A stretch of DNA of 62,903 nucleotides, taken from positions 1 through 62,903 of the forward strand of contig NZ_AUBB01000042.1 in NCBI RefSeq assembly GCF_000429025.1, written 5' to 3'. Positions 8,477 to 17,720 of this stretch are shown here, one piece after another. Position 1 is the first letter of the stretch. Every line of letters begins with the position of its first letter. The position numbers and the translations under genes were made by a program. Source of the stretch: Actinospineispora spinosispora DSM 44797 (GTDB lineage Bacteria > Actinomycetota > Actinomycetes > Mycobacteriales > Pseudonocardiaceae). Below the pieces are notes generated by a model that was not told where the DNA came from, ran no database searches, and saw only the letters and a program-made list of their open reading frames with translations.

Positions 8477-8668
8477 CCCCATCTCGGACATGTCCGGGTA
8501 GCCCTTCGGTCCGGCACCCTCGAGTACCAGCACCGAGTTGGCATCCACGCTCAGCTCGGGGTCGTCGATGCGGGCTTGTAGGTCGTCGATGTCTTCGAAC
8601 ACCATGGCCGAGCCTCGGGGCTCCAGCAGCTCCGGGCTGGGCAGGGCGGAGCAGACGCACTTAGCCAC
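8477..8668 (-). pseudogene. Dihydroxy-acid dehydratase (IlvD/Edd) remnant
   Basis: About 60 residues on the minus strand match the C-terminal part of IlvD/Edd dehydratases: SPELLEPRGSAMVFEDIDD, then ARIDDPELSVDANSVLVL, then GAGPKGYPDMSEMG. The match ends abruptly after MSEMG, where the family continues into the conserved C-terminal subdomain, and nothing recognisable precedes SALPSPELL. It is a short internal fragment, not an enzyme, and shows that a dehydratase gene was once here or was brought here by recombination. Confidence 0.7.
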
Positions 8669-9117
8669 GACGACCCCCGACCCTTGAGGAGCGGCTGCGC
8701 TCCGAACGCATGATGGTCATGGTCCGGCGTGAACCCGCTGATTAAGAGGTGGCTCCAAGGCCTGTCGAGCACGGCCGACGAGGATCAGGATGTGCCGTTC
8801 TCGCAGCTCAGGTCCAGTGGCTGATGTCGTGATATGTCACCCGCTGTCGGTCGTCTCGGGCGCAACTCGGGCGCACCGATGTCAGCTTCTGCCTGGATTT
8901 GCGGCCGGTGTGCGATGGTCGTCGAGCCCTACCCTGACAGGGGTCAGTGTTCGGACTGTCGCCTTGGCAGCGATATGACGCTGCCCAAAGCGTCCGTGTG
9001 AGCTGGCCGCTTCAAAGAGGGCCTATCTGAGGAACAGTCGCGGGCGACAATCGCCAGGATCCGAGGTGCCCTCTGGCTTGCTATGGGTGAATCGGGGCTG
9101 GACAACTTCATCCCTAA
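8669..9117. other. Gene-poor stretch
   Basis: No open frame here looks coding on either strand. A short possible reading, beginning at ATG 9082 (MGESGLDNF), runs into the small gene at 9139 in another frame and may be its displaced N-terminus. No repeats or hairpins stand out. Confidence 0.4.
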
Positions 9118-9138
9118 GCCACAGACCCCGAGCAAGCC

Positions 9139-9453
9139 GTGCAGGCGGTGCGGGACCTTGTGATCGAGTACAGCCACGAGGCCTCGCCCGAAGCGATCGC
9201 AATGTTGGAAGCTGGACTCGATGAGAGGCGTCCTGACTGGCGCCAGAAGTTCACCGAAGATCTCCCGGAGCACATTGACCTCAGGGGAGTGATCGGTCGA
9301 GTGCTGGGTCTGCTGTTGCTGCAAGCTGAACATACATCGATGCAGGATCTCCAGTCGGCGACCGGACACGCTCCCGCCAGTCCTGAAGAGGGGGCACGAG
9401 TCATGGGCGCGCTTTTCGTTCGGCACCTGTCCGGAGCCCGACTAGCTGCCTAG
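9139..9453 (+). CDS. Hypothetical small protein
   Basis: A 104-residue, mostly alpha-helical, acidic protein with natural composition (EYSHEASPEAIAMLEAGLDERRPDW, then LGLLLLQAEHTSMQDL). The family is not recognised. The same frame is open back to a TAA at 9115, and GTG 9139 is the first possible start. The N-terminus may have been lost or frameshifted, because the reading begins inside what looks like a helix. The minus-strand frame over the same bases has poor composition and is rejected. No operon context is apparent. Confidence 0.5.
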   Translation: MQAVRDLVIEYSHEASPEAIAMLEAGLDERRPDWRQKFTEDLPEHIDLRGVIGRVLGLLLLQAEHTSMQDLQSATGHAPASPEEGARVMGALFVRHLSGARLAA

Positions 9454-9527
9454 ACAAGGCACTCAGAAACACCTGCCGCAGCGCCCTCGGTGGGTCCGGT
9501 TGCGGCGCTGGCCAAGGCGGAGTGACC

Positions 9528-9767
9528 ATGGCGAAGGGGCGTTTCCTGCTCCTGTTCGGCGCAATATTCGGACTGGTCGGTCTGACCTTCCTGTGCATTG
9601 GCATCGGCTTGGCCAGCTCCTGGCGAATCCTCAGCTGCACCGAGAGGAGCCAGGGCCAGGTCGTGGCGCTCGACGAGCAGCGCGACCCAGGTATCTCGTC
9701 CTCGACCCGGGCGACGGTCGGGAAGCCGGTCGATGGACCACGGAGCTCCGGGATCGATCGTTTATGA
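9528..9767 (+). pseudogene. DUF3592-like membrane protein, truncated
   Basis: From ATG 9528 the reading begins like DUF3592 proteins: a basic start, one hydrophobic helix (FLLLFGAIFGLVGLTFLCIG), then an ERSQGQVVALDEQ segment that leads into the extracytoplasmic beta domain. The rest of the domain and second helix are missing; after about residue 58 the sequence becomes unnatural and stops at 9767. It is therefore a 5-prime fragment, probably broken by recombination near 9700. Confidence 0.5.
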
Positions 9768-10198
9768 CCTGCTTAATGGTCCTTCGGATGCGCACATCGC
9801 TCACCGCCGTCCACAGCGTGGCCGTGGTCGTCGCCACACGTGAGCTGCGTAGCAGCATGGCCAACAGCACCGTGGCCAGACCGGAGAGGACGGCCGAGGT
9901 GCCTTCGCTTTCGCGTCTCACCGAGCTTGTCGATCGTCAGGGGCCAGGGTGGATTCGAGTTGAGATGAGACGTTAGGGCTGAAACATGATCCGGAGCGCA
10001 CTATCCCCATTAGACGGGGCCGTGAAGGATTACCTCAGTGGAATCGGCGTGCGGCTCTTATGGTGCGAGTAGGGTAGTCGCGACGCCTGGCGCTCTATTG
10101 ATGTGCGACGAGCTCCGCTAAGGATGCAATAAATTGTACACGCGGCGTCCAGCCCAACAGATCTCGCGGGTTGGCGCCATTGACTACTCGGGAGAGCT
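9768..10198. other. Intergenic stretch before the lower-GC region
   Basis: No supported gene was found. Frames running through 9770-9976 on both strands have poor composition. Base composition falls toward AT from about 10050 onward, marking the change into the DUF417/oxygenase segment. Confidence 0.4.
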
Positions 10199-10693
10199 GT
10201 GTTCGGCAAGTCATTGACCAGTCGGGAATTTCATGGCCATCTTCTGCAAGTGGGCGGTCATATAATTCGCTATGGCCTCGCTATCGTCATTGCCTGGATC
10301 GGCGGGTTAAAATTCACGGCCACCGAAGCGCAGCGCATTCAGGCGTATATTCCTCACAGTCCTTTTATGTCGTGGATGAACAATCTGCTGAGTGTGCAAG
10401 CGCTCTCCAACGCGATCGGCGTCGTGGAAATCGTCTCGGCGGTTCTAATTGCCTCCATGTTGCTATCAGCTCGTCTTGCTTCGGTCGGTAGTGCCATCGC
10501 CGTAGTTCTATTCCTAAGCACATTGAGTTTTTTGTTCACCACGCCCGATGTGCCAGATTTCGACGCCGGAGGTTTTCCTGCGTTGTCTGCGCTCGGCCAG
10601 TTTCTACTTAAAGATATCGTGCTACTGGGAGCGGCGGTCTGGACTCTGGGAGAGTCATTAGCTCGATCGTACGATCTTTCACCGACCGGGTGA
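10199..10693 (+). CDS. DUF417 family (YkgB/RclC-like) inner membrane protein
   Basis: A 164-residue membrane protein with four hydrophobic segments and the DUF417 pattern: IRYGLAIVIAWIGGLKFTATEA, then IQAYIPHSPFMSW, then GVVEIVSAVLIA, and a C-terminal ALGQFLLKDIVLLGAAVWTLGES. The Escherichia coli relative RclC belongs to the reactive-chlorine response locus; most members have no assigned activity. GTG 10199 has GGAGAG just two bases upstream, which is tight. Codon use is clearly more AT-rich than in neighbouring genes and includes TTA, a sign of recent acquisition. It stands alone, with no Rcl partner genes visible. Confidence 0.8.
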   Translation: MFGKSLTSREFHGHLLQVGGHIIRYGLAIVIAWIGGLKFTATEAQRIQAYIPHSPFMSWMNNLLSVQALSNAIGVVEIVSAVLIASMLLSARLASVGSAIAVVLFLSTLSFLFTTPDVPDFDAGGFPALSALGQFLLKDIVLLGAAVWTLGESLARSYDLSPTG

Positions 10694-11007
10694 TTGGTCC
10701 TGGAAGCCGCCGGCGACGGTCATCCAGGATCGCCTCGTCAGGCGGTGTTGCGTCACGGAGCTCCACGTTGAGGTGGTCCCGAGCAATCGTCGGAGGCGCC
10801 GACGCGATGTTGCACGCGGGAGTTCCAGCCGCTGGGACCGTAGCGTCGAGCCGCGTGCGCAACCCGCTCGATCTACAGTGCGTGGGTCTCGATAAAGTCG
10901 AGGCCAATCACGTCAAGCGAGCGGTCAGCCAGGACGGATCCATTCGTGAGATAAATTCCAACGAATTTCTGGGGTATCTGTGTTCGGAGCGTCTCCGTGG
11001 GGCGTTG
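10694..11007. other. Intergenic region between convergent genes
   Basis: 314 bases lie between the DUF417 gene and the end of the convergent monooxygenase gene. Frames exist on both strands, but none has convincing composition or a ribosome binding site. No strong hairpin was found that would terminate both sides. Confidence 0.35.
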
Positions 11008-12186
11008 TTAGGAGAATGCCTTGGGGTCGTTTTTGTAAAGCCATTCTTGGGTTTGTAGCCAAGTGTCGTTGTCACGGGTTGCCCAGGCGGTGTCTCGACG
11101 CCGCTGATCTGGACCGTCGTGCAAGTGGAAGACGGTGTTGTTGGTCCAGGACAGGCGTTGAATCTTAGCGGTGTGCGGGATTCGGATCTGCTGATAGCGT
11201 GTGAGAGCGTCCGCGACGTTATCGTGATCACGTAGCTGGGCAGCCAGCGCCGCCGCATCTTCGATCGATTGCGCCGCACCCTGCGCCATGAAAGGAAGCA
11301 TGGGATGGCATGCGTCGCCAAGTAATGTTGTGGATTGTGTCGACCAGGTTGCGAGTGGTTCCCGATCATAGAGTGCCCAGCGGAATACTGGATCGGTGAC
11401 CGCGTCCAAGCAGCTGCGCAGGATCGGCGACCAGTCGGCGAAGTGGTCGCGTAATTGATCAGCCGAGGCTTGGTCGGTCCACGATTCATGCGGCCAATCC
11501 GGATCGGGCACTACACAGACGAGATTGACGAAGCGGCCGCCCTGGCCTACAGGGTAGACAACGACGTGGCGTTCCGGACCGAGCCAGCAGTGGACGGTCT
11601 GCGTGGCGAGTGATGGCGGTGCCATATCGATTGGCACCAGTGCCCGGTAGGCGCACATTCCGGAGAACCGGGCAGGGGCATTACCGATAGTTGTCGAACG
11701 CACCATGGAATGGGTTCCGTCGGCACCGATCACCAAGTCGGCGTCAATTAGTTGACCGTCGGCGAGTTCGATCTCGGGGCGTTGATTTTGATCGAAGTGA
11801 ATGTTTGTGGCGGCTGCACCCAGTCGGACGACATCAGCCGGTAAGGAGGCTGCTAAGAGCTCGATCAATTCGGGTCGATACATCGTGTAGTAAGGTGATC
11901 CGAATCGTTCGGACACCTTCTCTCGGGACTGCTCGCAGATCATGGTATCGTCACGCCAGCGTAAGAACCGCACGGTGGCTTGCCGCACGCCTAGACGCTC
12001 CAGTCCAGGGCCATAACCGAGGTGAATCAATATTCGAGTGGCATTAGGGCTCAGTTGTACTCCTGCGCCTATTTCGCGCAGCTGTATGGCCTGCTCGACG
12101 ATGGATACCTCGTGACCGTCGGCGCGTAACGCGACCGCCGCGGTAAGGCCGCCGATCCCTCCACCGACTACAAGTATACGTAGCAT
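11008..12186 (-). CDS. FAD-dependent aromatic-ring monooxygenase (salicylate hydroxylase-like)
   Basis: A 392-residue class A flavoprotein hydroxylase. It shows the N-terminal GGGIGG dinucleotide fold, the DG motif in VIGADGTHSMVR and the GD motif in TTLLGDACHPMLPFMAQGAAQSIEDA. The closest look is to salicylate or 3-hydroxybenzoate 6-hydroxylases, which insert oxygen into a phenol using NAD(P)H. The start is set at ATG 12186, five residues before the nucleotide-binding motif; the upstream gene ends four bases before it, so they form an operon. Composition is lower in GC than average. The substrate is not known. Confidence 0.82.
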   Translation of the reverse strand: MLRILVVGGGIGGLTAAVALRADGHEVSIVEQAIQLREIGAGVQLSPNATRILIHLGYGPGLERLGVRQATVRFLRWRDDTMICEQSREKVSERFGSPYYTMYRPELIELLAASLPADVVRLGAAATNIHFDQNQRPEIELADGQLIDADLVIGADGTHSMVRSTTIGNAPARFSGMCAYRALVPIDMAPPSLATQTVHCWLGPERHVVVYPVGQGGRFVNLVCVVPDPDWPHESWTDQASADQLRDHFADWSPILRSCLDAVTDPVFRWALYDREPLATWSTQSTTLLGDACHPMLPFMAQGAAQSIEDAAALAAQLRDHDNVADALTRYQQIRIPHTAKIQRLSWTNNTVFHLHDGPDQRRRDTAWATRDNDTWLQTQEWLYKNDPKAFS

Positions 12187-12190
12187 CGGA

Positions 12191-13381
12191 TCAGAGGATC
12201 GGAAAATCGACAGATTTGCCGAACTGCAGCGCACCAGCCCACTCGGCCATTTTATCTTGGCCTAAGATGTGTTGCCTGATAGTAATGAGGTCGCGCAGGT
12301 TGCGTTCGAGAGGGGATCCTCGCCGAATTCCCGCTGTGCCGACCGTCTCGACGAGTAGTCTGACCGCGTCAAGGCATGCTGCGGTCGTGTGCACTAGGCA
12401 TCCGGCAATGGCGGCGCGTAGAGCGTAAGTCGGCTCGTCGCCACGGTCTAGCGTTGACCATAGTTGTCCAAATATGTCATACGCGTAGCTACGTGCCGAG
12501 CCGACCATGGCTTGAGCTCGACCGAGGGCGGCCTGCGCTCGAGGTTGGTCGCGTGCCAGGGCGCCAGCAGGATCCACTACTTTATCGACCAGTGCTTCAG
12601 TTGCGCTTCCAAGAGCCCCGGCGGCCACGCCGAGTGGTACCCCGACAAAATTAGTTATATAGGCTCCGCGCCAACGATAAAGGGTTTCGGGTCGCCTCGT
12701 CTCGCCGAGCTTAAATGTGTAGTCGTGATCGACGAAAACGTTGTCTACTGAATAGTCGTTGCTGCCGGAACCGCTCAGGCCGGTTGTATGCCACGTTCCT
12801 TCGTGTACCTGCACCTGGTCAGCTGGAAGCAGGGCGATTCGCCATTGGGGCTGGCCGTTACTGTCAGGTACTATAGCGCCGTCTTTGGTAACTAGTGCCC
12901 CTGCGGCAAAAACGTCGGCGTGGCTCGAGCCGCTTCCGAACGACCATCGACCCGACAGTCGGTATCCACCGTTCACAGTTTCTAGTCGACCAACCGGGAG
13001 TAGCAGTCCGGCGGTAACGAAGTCAAGGTTCTTATAAAGACTTAGCGCGGGTGCGTCGTCGAGCATCGCAGCGTAGAAGCCGCTGTCCGAGCAGATCATC
13101 GCACACCAGCCGGCTGAGGCATCGGCCTGAGCGAGTACTTCGACAATTTCAATTTGCTGAACAAATTCTAGTTCTGGTCCGCCCCACGCCCGCGGCATCG
13201 ACATGCGAAAGACTCCGCTCTCTCGCAATGCGTTGACGACTGGGTCGGTCAGTCGACACGCCGCCTCGGCCGCCGCTGCTTGATCCCTGATGAGTGGTGC
13301 TATCCGGCGTGCGCCATCGAGAATGGTTTCATGCTCCGACTTTCGTAATACCTCGACGCTGCCGGCCTCTGATTCGCTCAT
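12191..13381 (-). CDS. Acyl-CoA dehydrogenase-fold flavin monooxygenase (HsaA-like oxygenase)
   Basis: A 396-residue protein of the acyl-CoA dehydrogenase fold, group D flavin monooxygenase type (Acyl-CoA_dh_2 C-terminal domain). Features include SMPRAWGGPELEF near residue 65, ADASAGWCAMICSDSG, a GRWSFGSGSSHAD strand and a C-terminal helix bundle. Relatives (HsaA, HpaB-like, dibenzothiophene oxygenases) use reduced flavin supplied by a separate reductase; no reductase gene is visible here. ATG 13381 is preceded by AAGGGAA. It is the first gene of a two-gene operon with the aromatic hydroxylase, suggesting sequential oxidation of one aromatic or polyketide-like compound. Confidence 0.78.
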   Translation of the reverse strand: MSESEAGSVEVLRKSEHETILDGARRIAPLIRDQAAAAEAACRLTDPVVNALRESGVFRMSMPRAWGGPELEFVQQIEIVEVLAQADASAGWCAMICSDSGFYAAMLDDAPALSLYKNLDFVTAGLLLPVGRLETVNGGYRLSGRWSFGSGSSHADVFAAGALVTKDGAIVPDSNGQPQWRIALLPADQVQVHEGTWHTTGLSGSGSNDYSVDNVFVDHDYTFKLGETRRPETLYRWRGAYITNFVGVPLGVAAGALGSATEALVDKVVDPAGALARDQPRAQAALGRAQAMVGSARSYAYDIFGQLWSTLDRGDEPTYALRAAIAGCLVHTTAACLDAVRLLVETVGTAGIRRGSPLERNLRDLITIRQHILGQDKMAEWAGALQFGKSVDFPIL

Positions 13382-13534
13382 CGATTTCCCTTTTCTAGGC
13401 TGAGGACGTTCCCCGGTCGCACCATCAACCTCTATCATGTCGGCGACGTCTTGGTGTTCCGTAGGTCCGTATGGTTAGGGTTTCGTAAGCACAAGATCCT
13501 CAGTGTCAAAGATTGTACGAGCTGCGCAAGGTGA

Positions 13535-13840
13535 TCAGTCGAGGGTTACCTTTACTGGCCAGTCATTTTCCACCGCGGCCAGGACGTTGAAGTAGTTGGT
13601 CAGCACATTCAGTGCGACATGACCGACGGTCTCGGCAATCTCGGTATCGGTGACGCCGTGGGGAAGACCCCGCCGGCCAAAGCGTCGGACATGCTCAGGT
13701 AGGTCTGCGCAGCGCGGGGCTGTTCGCCATGACCTTGAGCATGTTCGGCAGCGCGAGCCCAGACGGGTTTCGACCTGGGACAGCAGCGTCGCGGCCTGAC
13801 CGGTCGCGGTGGCCTTGTCGATGATGGGAAGGTTTGACAT
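13535..13840 (-). pseudogene. Carboxymuconolactone decarboxylase/AhpD-like gene with internal deletion
   Basis: From ATG 13840 (with GAGGAG upstream) the reading starts like a CMD-family peroxidase-related protein: MSNLPIIDKATATGQAAT. A frameshift follows near 13770 (LPNMLKVMANSPAL continues in another frame), then YLSMSDALAGG in a third. The end of the family, VTDTEIAETVGHVALNVLTNYFN, resumes in the first frame. The segment that should carry the catalytic CxxC and the following helix is absent. At least one shift plus an internal deletion make it non-functional. Confidence 0.7.
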
Positions 13841-14087
13841 CTCGACTCCTCGATGTGGGTTTCGCGCGGTACAGATAAAAGTCAAGACAGCCAGTGTGGC
13901 TCGTGGCTACCCCAGCGAGTGGATCTCCTGTGTTTATGTGAGAAATGGGTGCGTCGGAACCGGGAAATCCGACGAGCAAGAAGTCAGAACTGCTGTGTTC
14001 AGTCGGTGCGCCCGATCGACGGTTTCTGGTTTCCTACTTTTTGACCAGCGGAGAAGCGTCCCATGAGATTGGCGAAGGAGTAGGGAA

Positions 14088-14939
14088 ATGAGTGGATGGA
14101 AGGTTCCGGCCACCGTCGCCGGAGGAGTAGTTGTCGTGGCCGCGATCGTTGCGGTGGCCGTATCCGGACACGGTGGCCACGACAGTTCACCGACCGCCTC
14201 CCCCGACGCTCCCACTGCGGCCACGGTCGCGGAACAGCAGGGCAGCAAGCCGACGGTCGTGTTGGTATCGGGCGCGTTTGAGGACTCTTCGAGCTGGAGT
14301 GGTGAGATCATGCAACTCCAGCGCGACGGCTACCCGGTGATCGCGCCGGCGGTGCCACTACGGGGCATTGCCAGTGACACCGCCTACCTCAACGGGATCG
14401 TGCGGAACATCCACGGACCGGTGGTACTCGCCGGTCACTCGCTGGGTGGCATCGAGATCACCGAGGTCGCCGCGCAGAACCGGGAGCAGGTCAAGGCGTT
14501 GGTCTACGCCGCGGCGTTGATACCGGATGCCGGCGAGACCGCTCAACAGCTGCTGACACAGTTCCCCGGTTCGCTGTTCGGCCCGACTACAACCTACGCG
14601 GTGTCCTACCCCGGCGGCGCCATGGACACCTACGTCAAGCCCTCGAGCTTCCAGAGCCTGTTTGCCGGTGATCGCGCAGCAGCTGATGCCGCCGTCGCGG
14701 CGGCAATTCAGCGTCCGGTGGCCGGGGCCGCGCTGGGCGAGCCCGCCGCTGCCGGCGTCCCGGGGGGAATTCCGGTCTTTGCGATCGTGGCCAACCAGGA
14801 CATGGCCATCCCGCCCGCCGCGGAGCGGTTCGAAGCGGAGCGGGCGAAGGCGACCATCACCATGGTGAACTCCGCCCATGATCTACCGAGCTCTCACCCC
14901 GGTGAGGTCATCCAGGTGATCGAGCACGCGGCCCAGTAG
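14088..14939 (+). CDS. Exported alpha/beta hydrolase
   Basis: 283 residues: an N-terminal membrane anchor or signal helix (ATVAGGVVVVAAIVAVAV), a Ser/Thr/Pro linker to about residue 50, then a compact alpha/beta hydrolase. The nucleophile elbow is GHSLGG, the acid is likely in ANQDMAIPP and the histidine in NSAHDLPSSHP. It resembles the salicylate esterase-like hydrolases of plants and bacteria (VLVSGAFEDSSSW near the oxyanion region). The location is outside the membrane, possibly anchored. ATG 14088 is preceded by GGAG about 13 bases upstream. The substrate is unknown. The downstream LAL regulator gene is convergent. Confidence 0.8.
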   Translation: MSGWKVPATVAGGVVVVAAIVAVAVSGHGGHDSSPTASPDAPTAATVAEQQGSKPTVVLVSGAFEDSSSWSGEIMQLQRDGYPVIAPAVPLRGIASDTAYLNGIVRNIHGPVVLAGHSLGGIEITEVAAQNREQVKALVYAAALIPDAGETAQQLLTQFPGSLFGPTTTYAVSYPGGAMDTYVKPSSFQSLFAGDRAAADAAVAAAIQRPVAGAALGEPAAAGVPGGIPVFAIVANQDMAIPPAAERFEAERAKATITMVNSAHDLPSSHPGEVIQVIEHAAQ

Positions 14940-14981
14940 GACATCAGCGCGAAGGTGGCAAGACTTGGCCTGGCTCAGCGG

Positions 14982-17714
14982 CTACGGCTGCTGGGCCAGA
15001 CCGGTGTCCGGCCGATCTGTGTCGTTGCGCTGCACGAGATTGGCCAGCTGTACGCGGGAGTGCACGTCAAGTTTGGTGAACACAGCCCGCAAGTGGGTAC
15101 TGATCGTGTTGGGGGAAAGCACCAGTTCCTCCGCGGCGGAGCGGTTGGTGTGGCCGCCGGCGACCAGTAACGCGACCTGTCTTTCCATCTCCGTGAGTGC
15201 TTCCCAACCGGTCTCTGGACGTTGCGGAGCGGGCGTCCACCGTCGACGACGTACTCCGCTGGCCTGCAGGATGCGCTGCACTCGGGACGCCGAGGCGGTG
15301 GCGCCCAGCTCGGCGTAGTGATCACGAACGGCATCGAGAACAGTCAACGCCACTGACCGGTCCCCGGCATCGAGTTCGAAGCGGCCGAACTCCTCGTCGG
15401 CGCGCAGGACCAACAATGTGCGTGGGCTGGTACGCAGCGCGTCACGCGCGGCCTGGTAATCGTGGTTGAACAGCGCCTCGACGAGCAGGTGCGCGCCCAC
15501 ACAGCTGGCCAGGTCCGGATTGCGTTCGGCTAGATCGGCGAGTAGCTCCCGGGAGTCGTGCACGCTCTTCTGGTTGCCTCGATGGTGTGCCGAGCACGCC
15601 AGACTGACCAGCCACTGTTCTGACCAGAGCGGCGCTCCCGCGCGGACTTCCGCGATGACCGCGTCGGCGTTGTCGTGGACGGCCAGTACCGCGCTTACCA
15701 AGGACAGGTCGCCCGGAACGTCGCTGGCCGCCGCGAGTTGGGTCCTGGCCTCGGTGTGGTCTCCTCGCAACAGGGCCACCATCGCGAGCAGCTCTCGTAG
15801 GGCGGGATCGAACGCGTGATCGTGCAACTCCGCCATGAGATCGGTGGCGGCCGCCGCTAGCTGGGCCGCCTCGTCGACCCGACCGGCAGCCAACTGTAGT
15901 TGCCCGCGCAGCAGCGCCAATTGGGGTGCTTGCCAGGAATCACCGAACCTGTTCGCGTCGGCTAGCCCGCCCAGCGCGCCGTCGATGTCGTCGAGACGGC
16001 CCAAGGCGATGAGTTCACGTGCGGCCAGTTGACCGGTCTCGGGGGCTCCGTGGCCGGATACGCCCTGTGCCAGAGCGCGAGCCTCGGCGAACAGTTCGTA
16101 GGCGCGTCGGCGATACTCCGCTCGTTCCGCCCACTGCGCGGCGGCCGTCCTCGCTAGAACCGTGGCGATCGGGTCCTCGTCGCTGACAGCGGTTTCGATC
16201 GTGGCGCCCTGGGCCAGGGCGCGATAACCGGCGAGACGGGCGTCGAGACGAGGATCGTCGGCGAGCTCGCACGTCAGTTCCGCGAGTTCGGTGCTCCGCC
16301 CGATCGACCACAGTCTCGGCAACAGCGTGAGCCGTACCCTGGCGTGCAAATCCGGGGAGATCGGCGTGGCGAGCAGCATGTCGGCGAACCGGCGCTGTTC
16401 GGTGAACTGACGGGCGGCCCCCAGAATCCGCACCACTTCAGCGGCTATCTCGCCCCAAGCCGGATCGTCGGTGTAGGTCAGATCGAATGCCTGCCTGATG
16501 AACATGGCCGAGGTGACGGACATTGTCCCGAGTACTTCGTGTGCGGCTTTACGCAGCACGTCGACCGCGAGGGTGTCGCCGCGCCGCGCGGTGACGAGCA
16601 CGTGCGGCGCGGCGAGAGCGTAGCCGCGTCCCTCGGTGAGCAGGCGCTCGGCGAATGCCCGGTGCACGGAGTGCCTGGCCGAGGGTGGCAAGTCGTAGTA
16701 CACGGCCTCGCGCAGCAGTTCGTGCCGGAACTGGATGCTGCTGCCATCGTCGGTGAGCAGACCCGCATCGATCGCTTCGCTGAGCGGGTCTGTCAATTGC
16801 GTCGGCGCGGCCGCATCCAGCAACGCCGCGACGTCGCTGAGCAGGAAACCGTGACCCAGTACGGCGGCGACCCTCACCACCTCCCGGCACGGCTCGGAGG
16901 TCGTCGACATACGGCGACGGACACCCTCCAGCAGCCCGGTGGGCACCCGAGCGGCGGTTGATTCCTCACCGGCACCGGGCTCGAACAGTCCGTCGAGCAA
17001 CTGCACTGTGAGAAACGGGTCGCCCCGTGCCCCGGATAGCTTGTGCAGCACGGCCGCGTCCGGGTTCTTCCCGAGTCTGTCGAGGGCCACAGCGCGGACG
17101 GCGTCCCAGTCGAGTGCCGTGAGCTCGACCGAAAGAGACTGAAGGTCCGGCGCGGCTGCCTCGACCATCCGCGCGGCCGGGCCGCCCCCTGGCACGGGCC
17201 GAGTCGTCAAGACCCAGGCGATCGGCGCCGCCAGTAGGCGTTTGGGTAGGACTCTCAGTACGAACGCGGTCAGCGGGTCCGACCAGTGCGCGTCGTCGAG
17301 TGCCAACAGGATCGGTCCGTCCTGGGCTCGCCGTTCCAGCAGCATCGCCAAGCGCTCGGCCAGCCACAGCGGTTGTTCATGCAGGCGGGCCAAATCCATG
17401 AAATCGGCTGAGTCGATGAGCGGGGCGACCCCAAACCGGAGCGCCGGCGCGAGCGAGGCGAGTGAGGCAACCCGGTCGTCTTCGTGCGCGGTGCTATGGG
17501 CGGTATGAAATCCGAGCCGCGCGGCCTGTTCGACGACCGTGGTGAGCAACGCGGTCTTTCCGATTCCGGGTTCGCCACGCAGGAGGACAACGCCGGACCG
17601 GCCCTGCGTGACCGCGCGCAACATCTCCAACGTGACGCTCACCTCAGCCGAACGACCACGCAAGGTATACGCCGGTCGGGTGTGCCCGCGTTCCCGACTC
17701 ATCGGTCTATTCAC
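14982..17714 (-). CDS. LuxR-family regulator of the LAL type (ATPase plus LuxR DNA-binding domain)
   Basis: A 910-residue regulator. The N-terminal AAA-type ATPase has Walker A GEPGIGKT at residues 47-54 and Walker B PILLALDDAHW. A long helical TPR-like middle follows, and the C-terminal LuxR helix-turn-helix begins with LTEMERQVALLVAGGHTNRSAAEEL and continues LSPNTISTHLRAVFTKLDVHSR. LAL regulators are ATP-dependent activators often tied to catabolic or secondary-metabolite genes. The start follows the methyltransferase stop by six bases, so the two are co-transcribed. ATG 17702 (MSRERGH) is an equally possible start. Targets are not visible in the sequence; the flanking exported hydrolases are candidates. 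Confidence 0.9.
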   Translation of the reverse strand: MNRPMSRERGHTRPAYTLRGRSAEVSVTLEMLRAVTQGRSGVVLLRGEPGIGKTALLTTVVEQAARLGFHTAHSTAHEDDRVASLASLAPALRFGVAPLIDSADFMDLARLHEQPLWLAERLAMLLERRAQDGPILLALDDAHWSDPLTAFVLRVLPKRLLAAPIAWVLTTRPVPGGGPAARMVEAAAPDLQSLSVELTALDWDAVRAVALDRLGKNPDAAVLHKLSGARGDPFLTVQLLDGLFEPGAGEESTAARVPTGLLEGVRRRMSTTSEPCREVVRVAAVLGHGFLLSDVAALLDAAAPTQLTDPLSEAIDAGLLTDDGSSIQFRHELLREAVYYDLPPSARHSVHRAFAERLLTEGRGYALAAPHVLVTARRGDTLAVDVLRKAAHEVLGTMSVTSAMFIRQAFDLTYTDDPAWGEIAAEVVRILGAARQFTEQRRFADMLLATPISPDLHARVRLTLLPRLWSIGRSTELAELTCELADDPRLDARLAGYRALAQGATIETAVSDEDPIATVLARTAAAQWAERAEYRRRAYELFAEARALAQGVSGHGAPETGQLAARELIALGRLDDIDGALGGLADANRFGDSWQAPQLALLRGQLQLAAGRVDEAAQLAAAATDLMAELHDHAFDPALRELLAMVALLRGDHTEARTQLAAASDVPGDLSLVSAVLAVHDNADAVIAEVRAGAPLWSEQWLVSLACSAHHRGNQKSVHDSRELLADLAERNPDLASCVGAHLLVEALFNHDYQAARDALRTSPRTLLVLRADEEFGRFELDAGDRSVALTVLDAVRDHYAELGATASASRVQRILQASGVRRRRWTPAPQRPETGWEALTEMERQVALLVAGGHTNRSAAEELVLSPNTISTHLRAVFTKLDVHSRVQLANLVQRNDTDRPDTGLAQQP

Positions 17715-17720
17715 ACGCGC

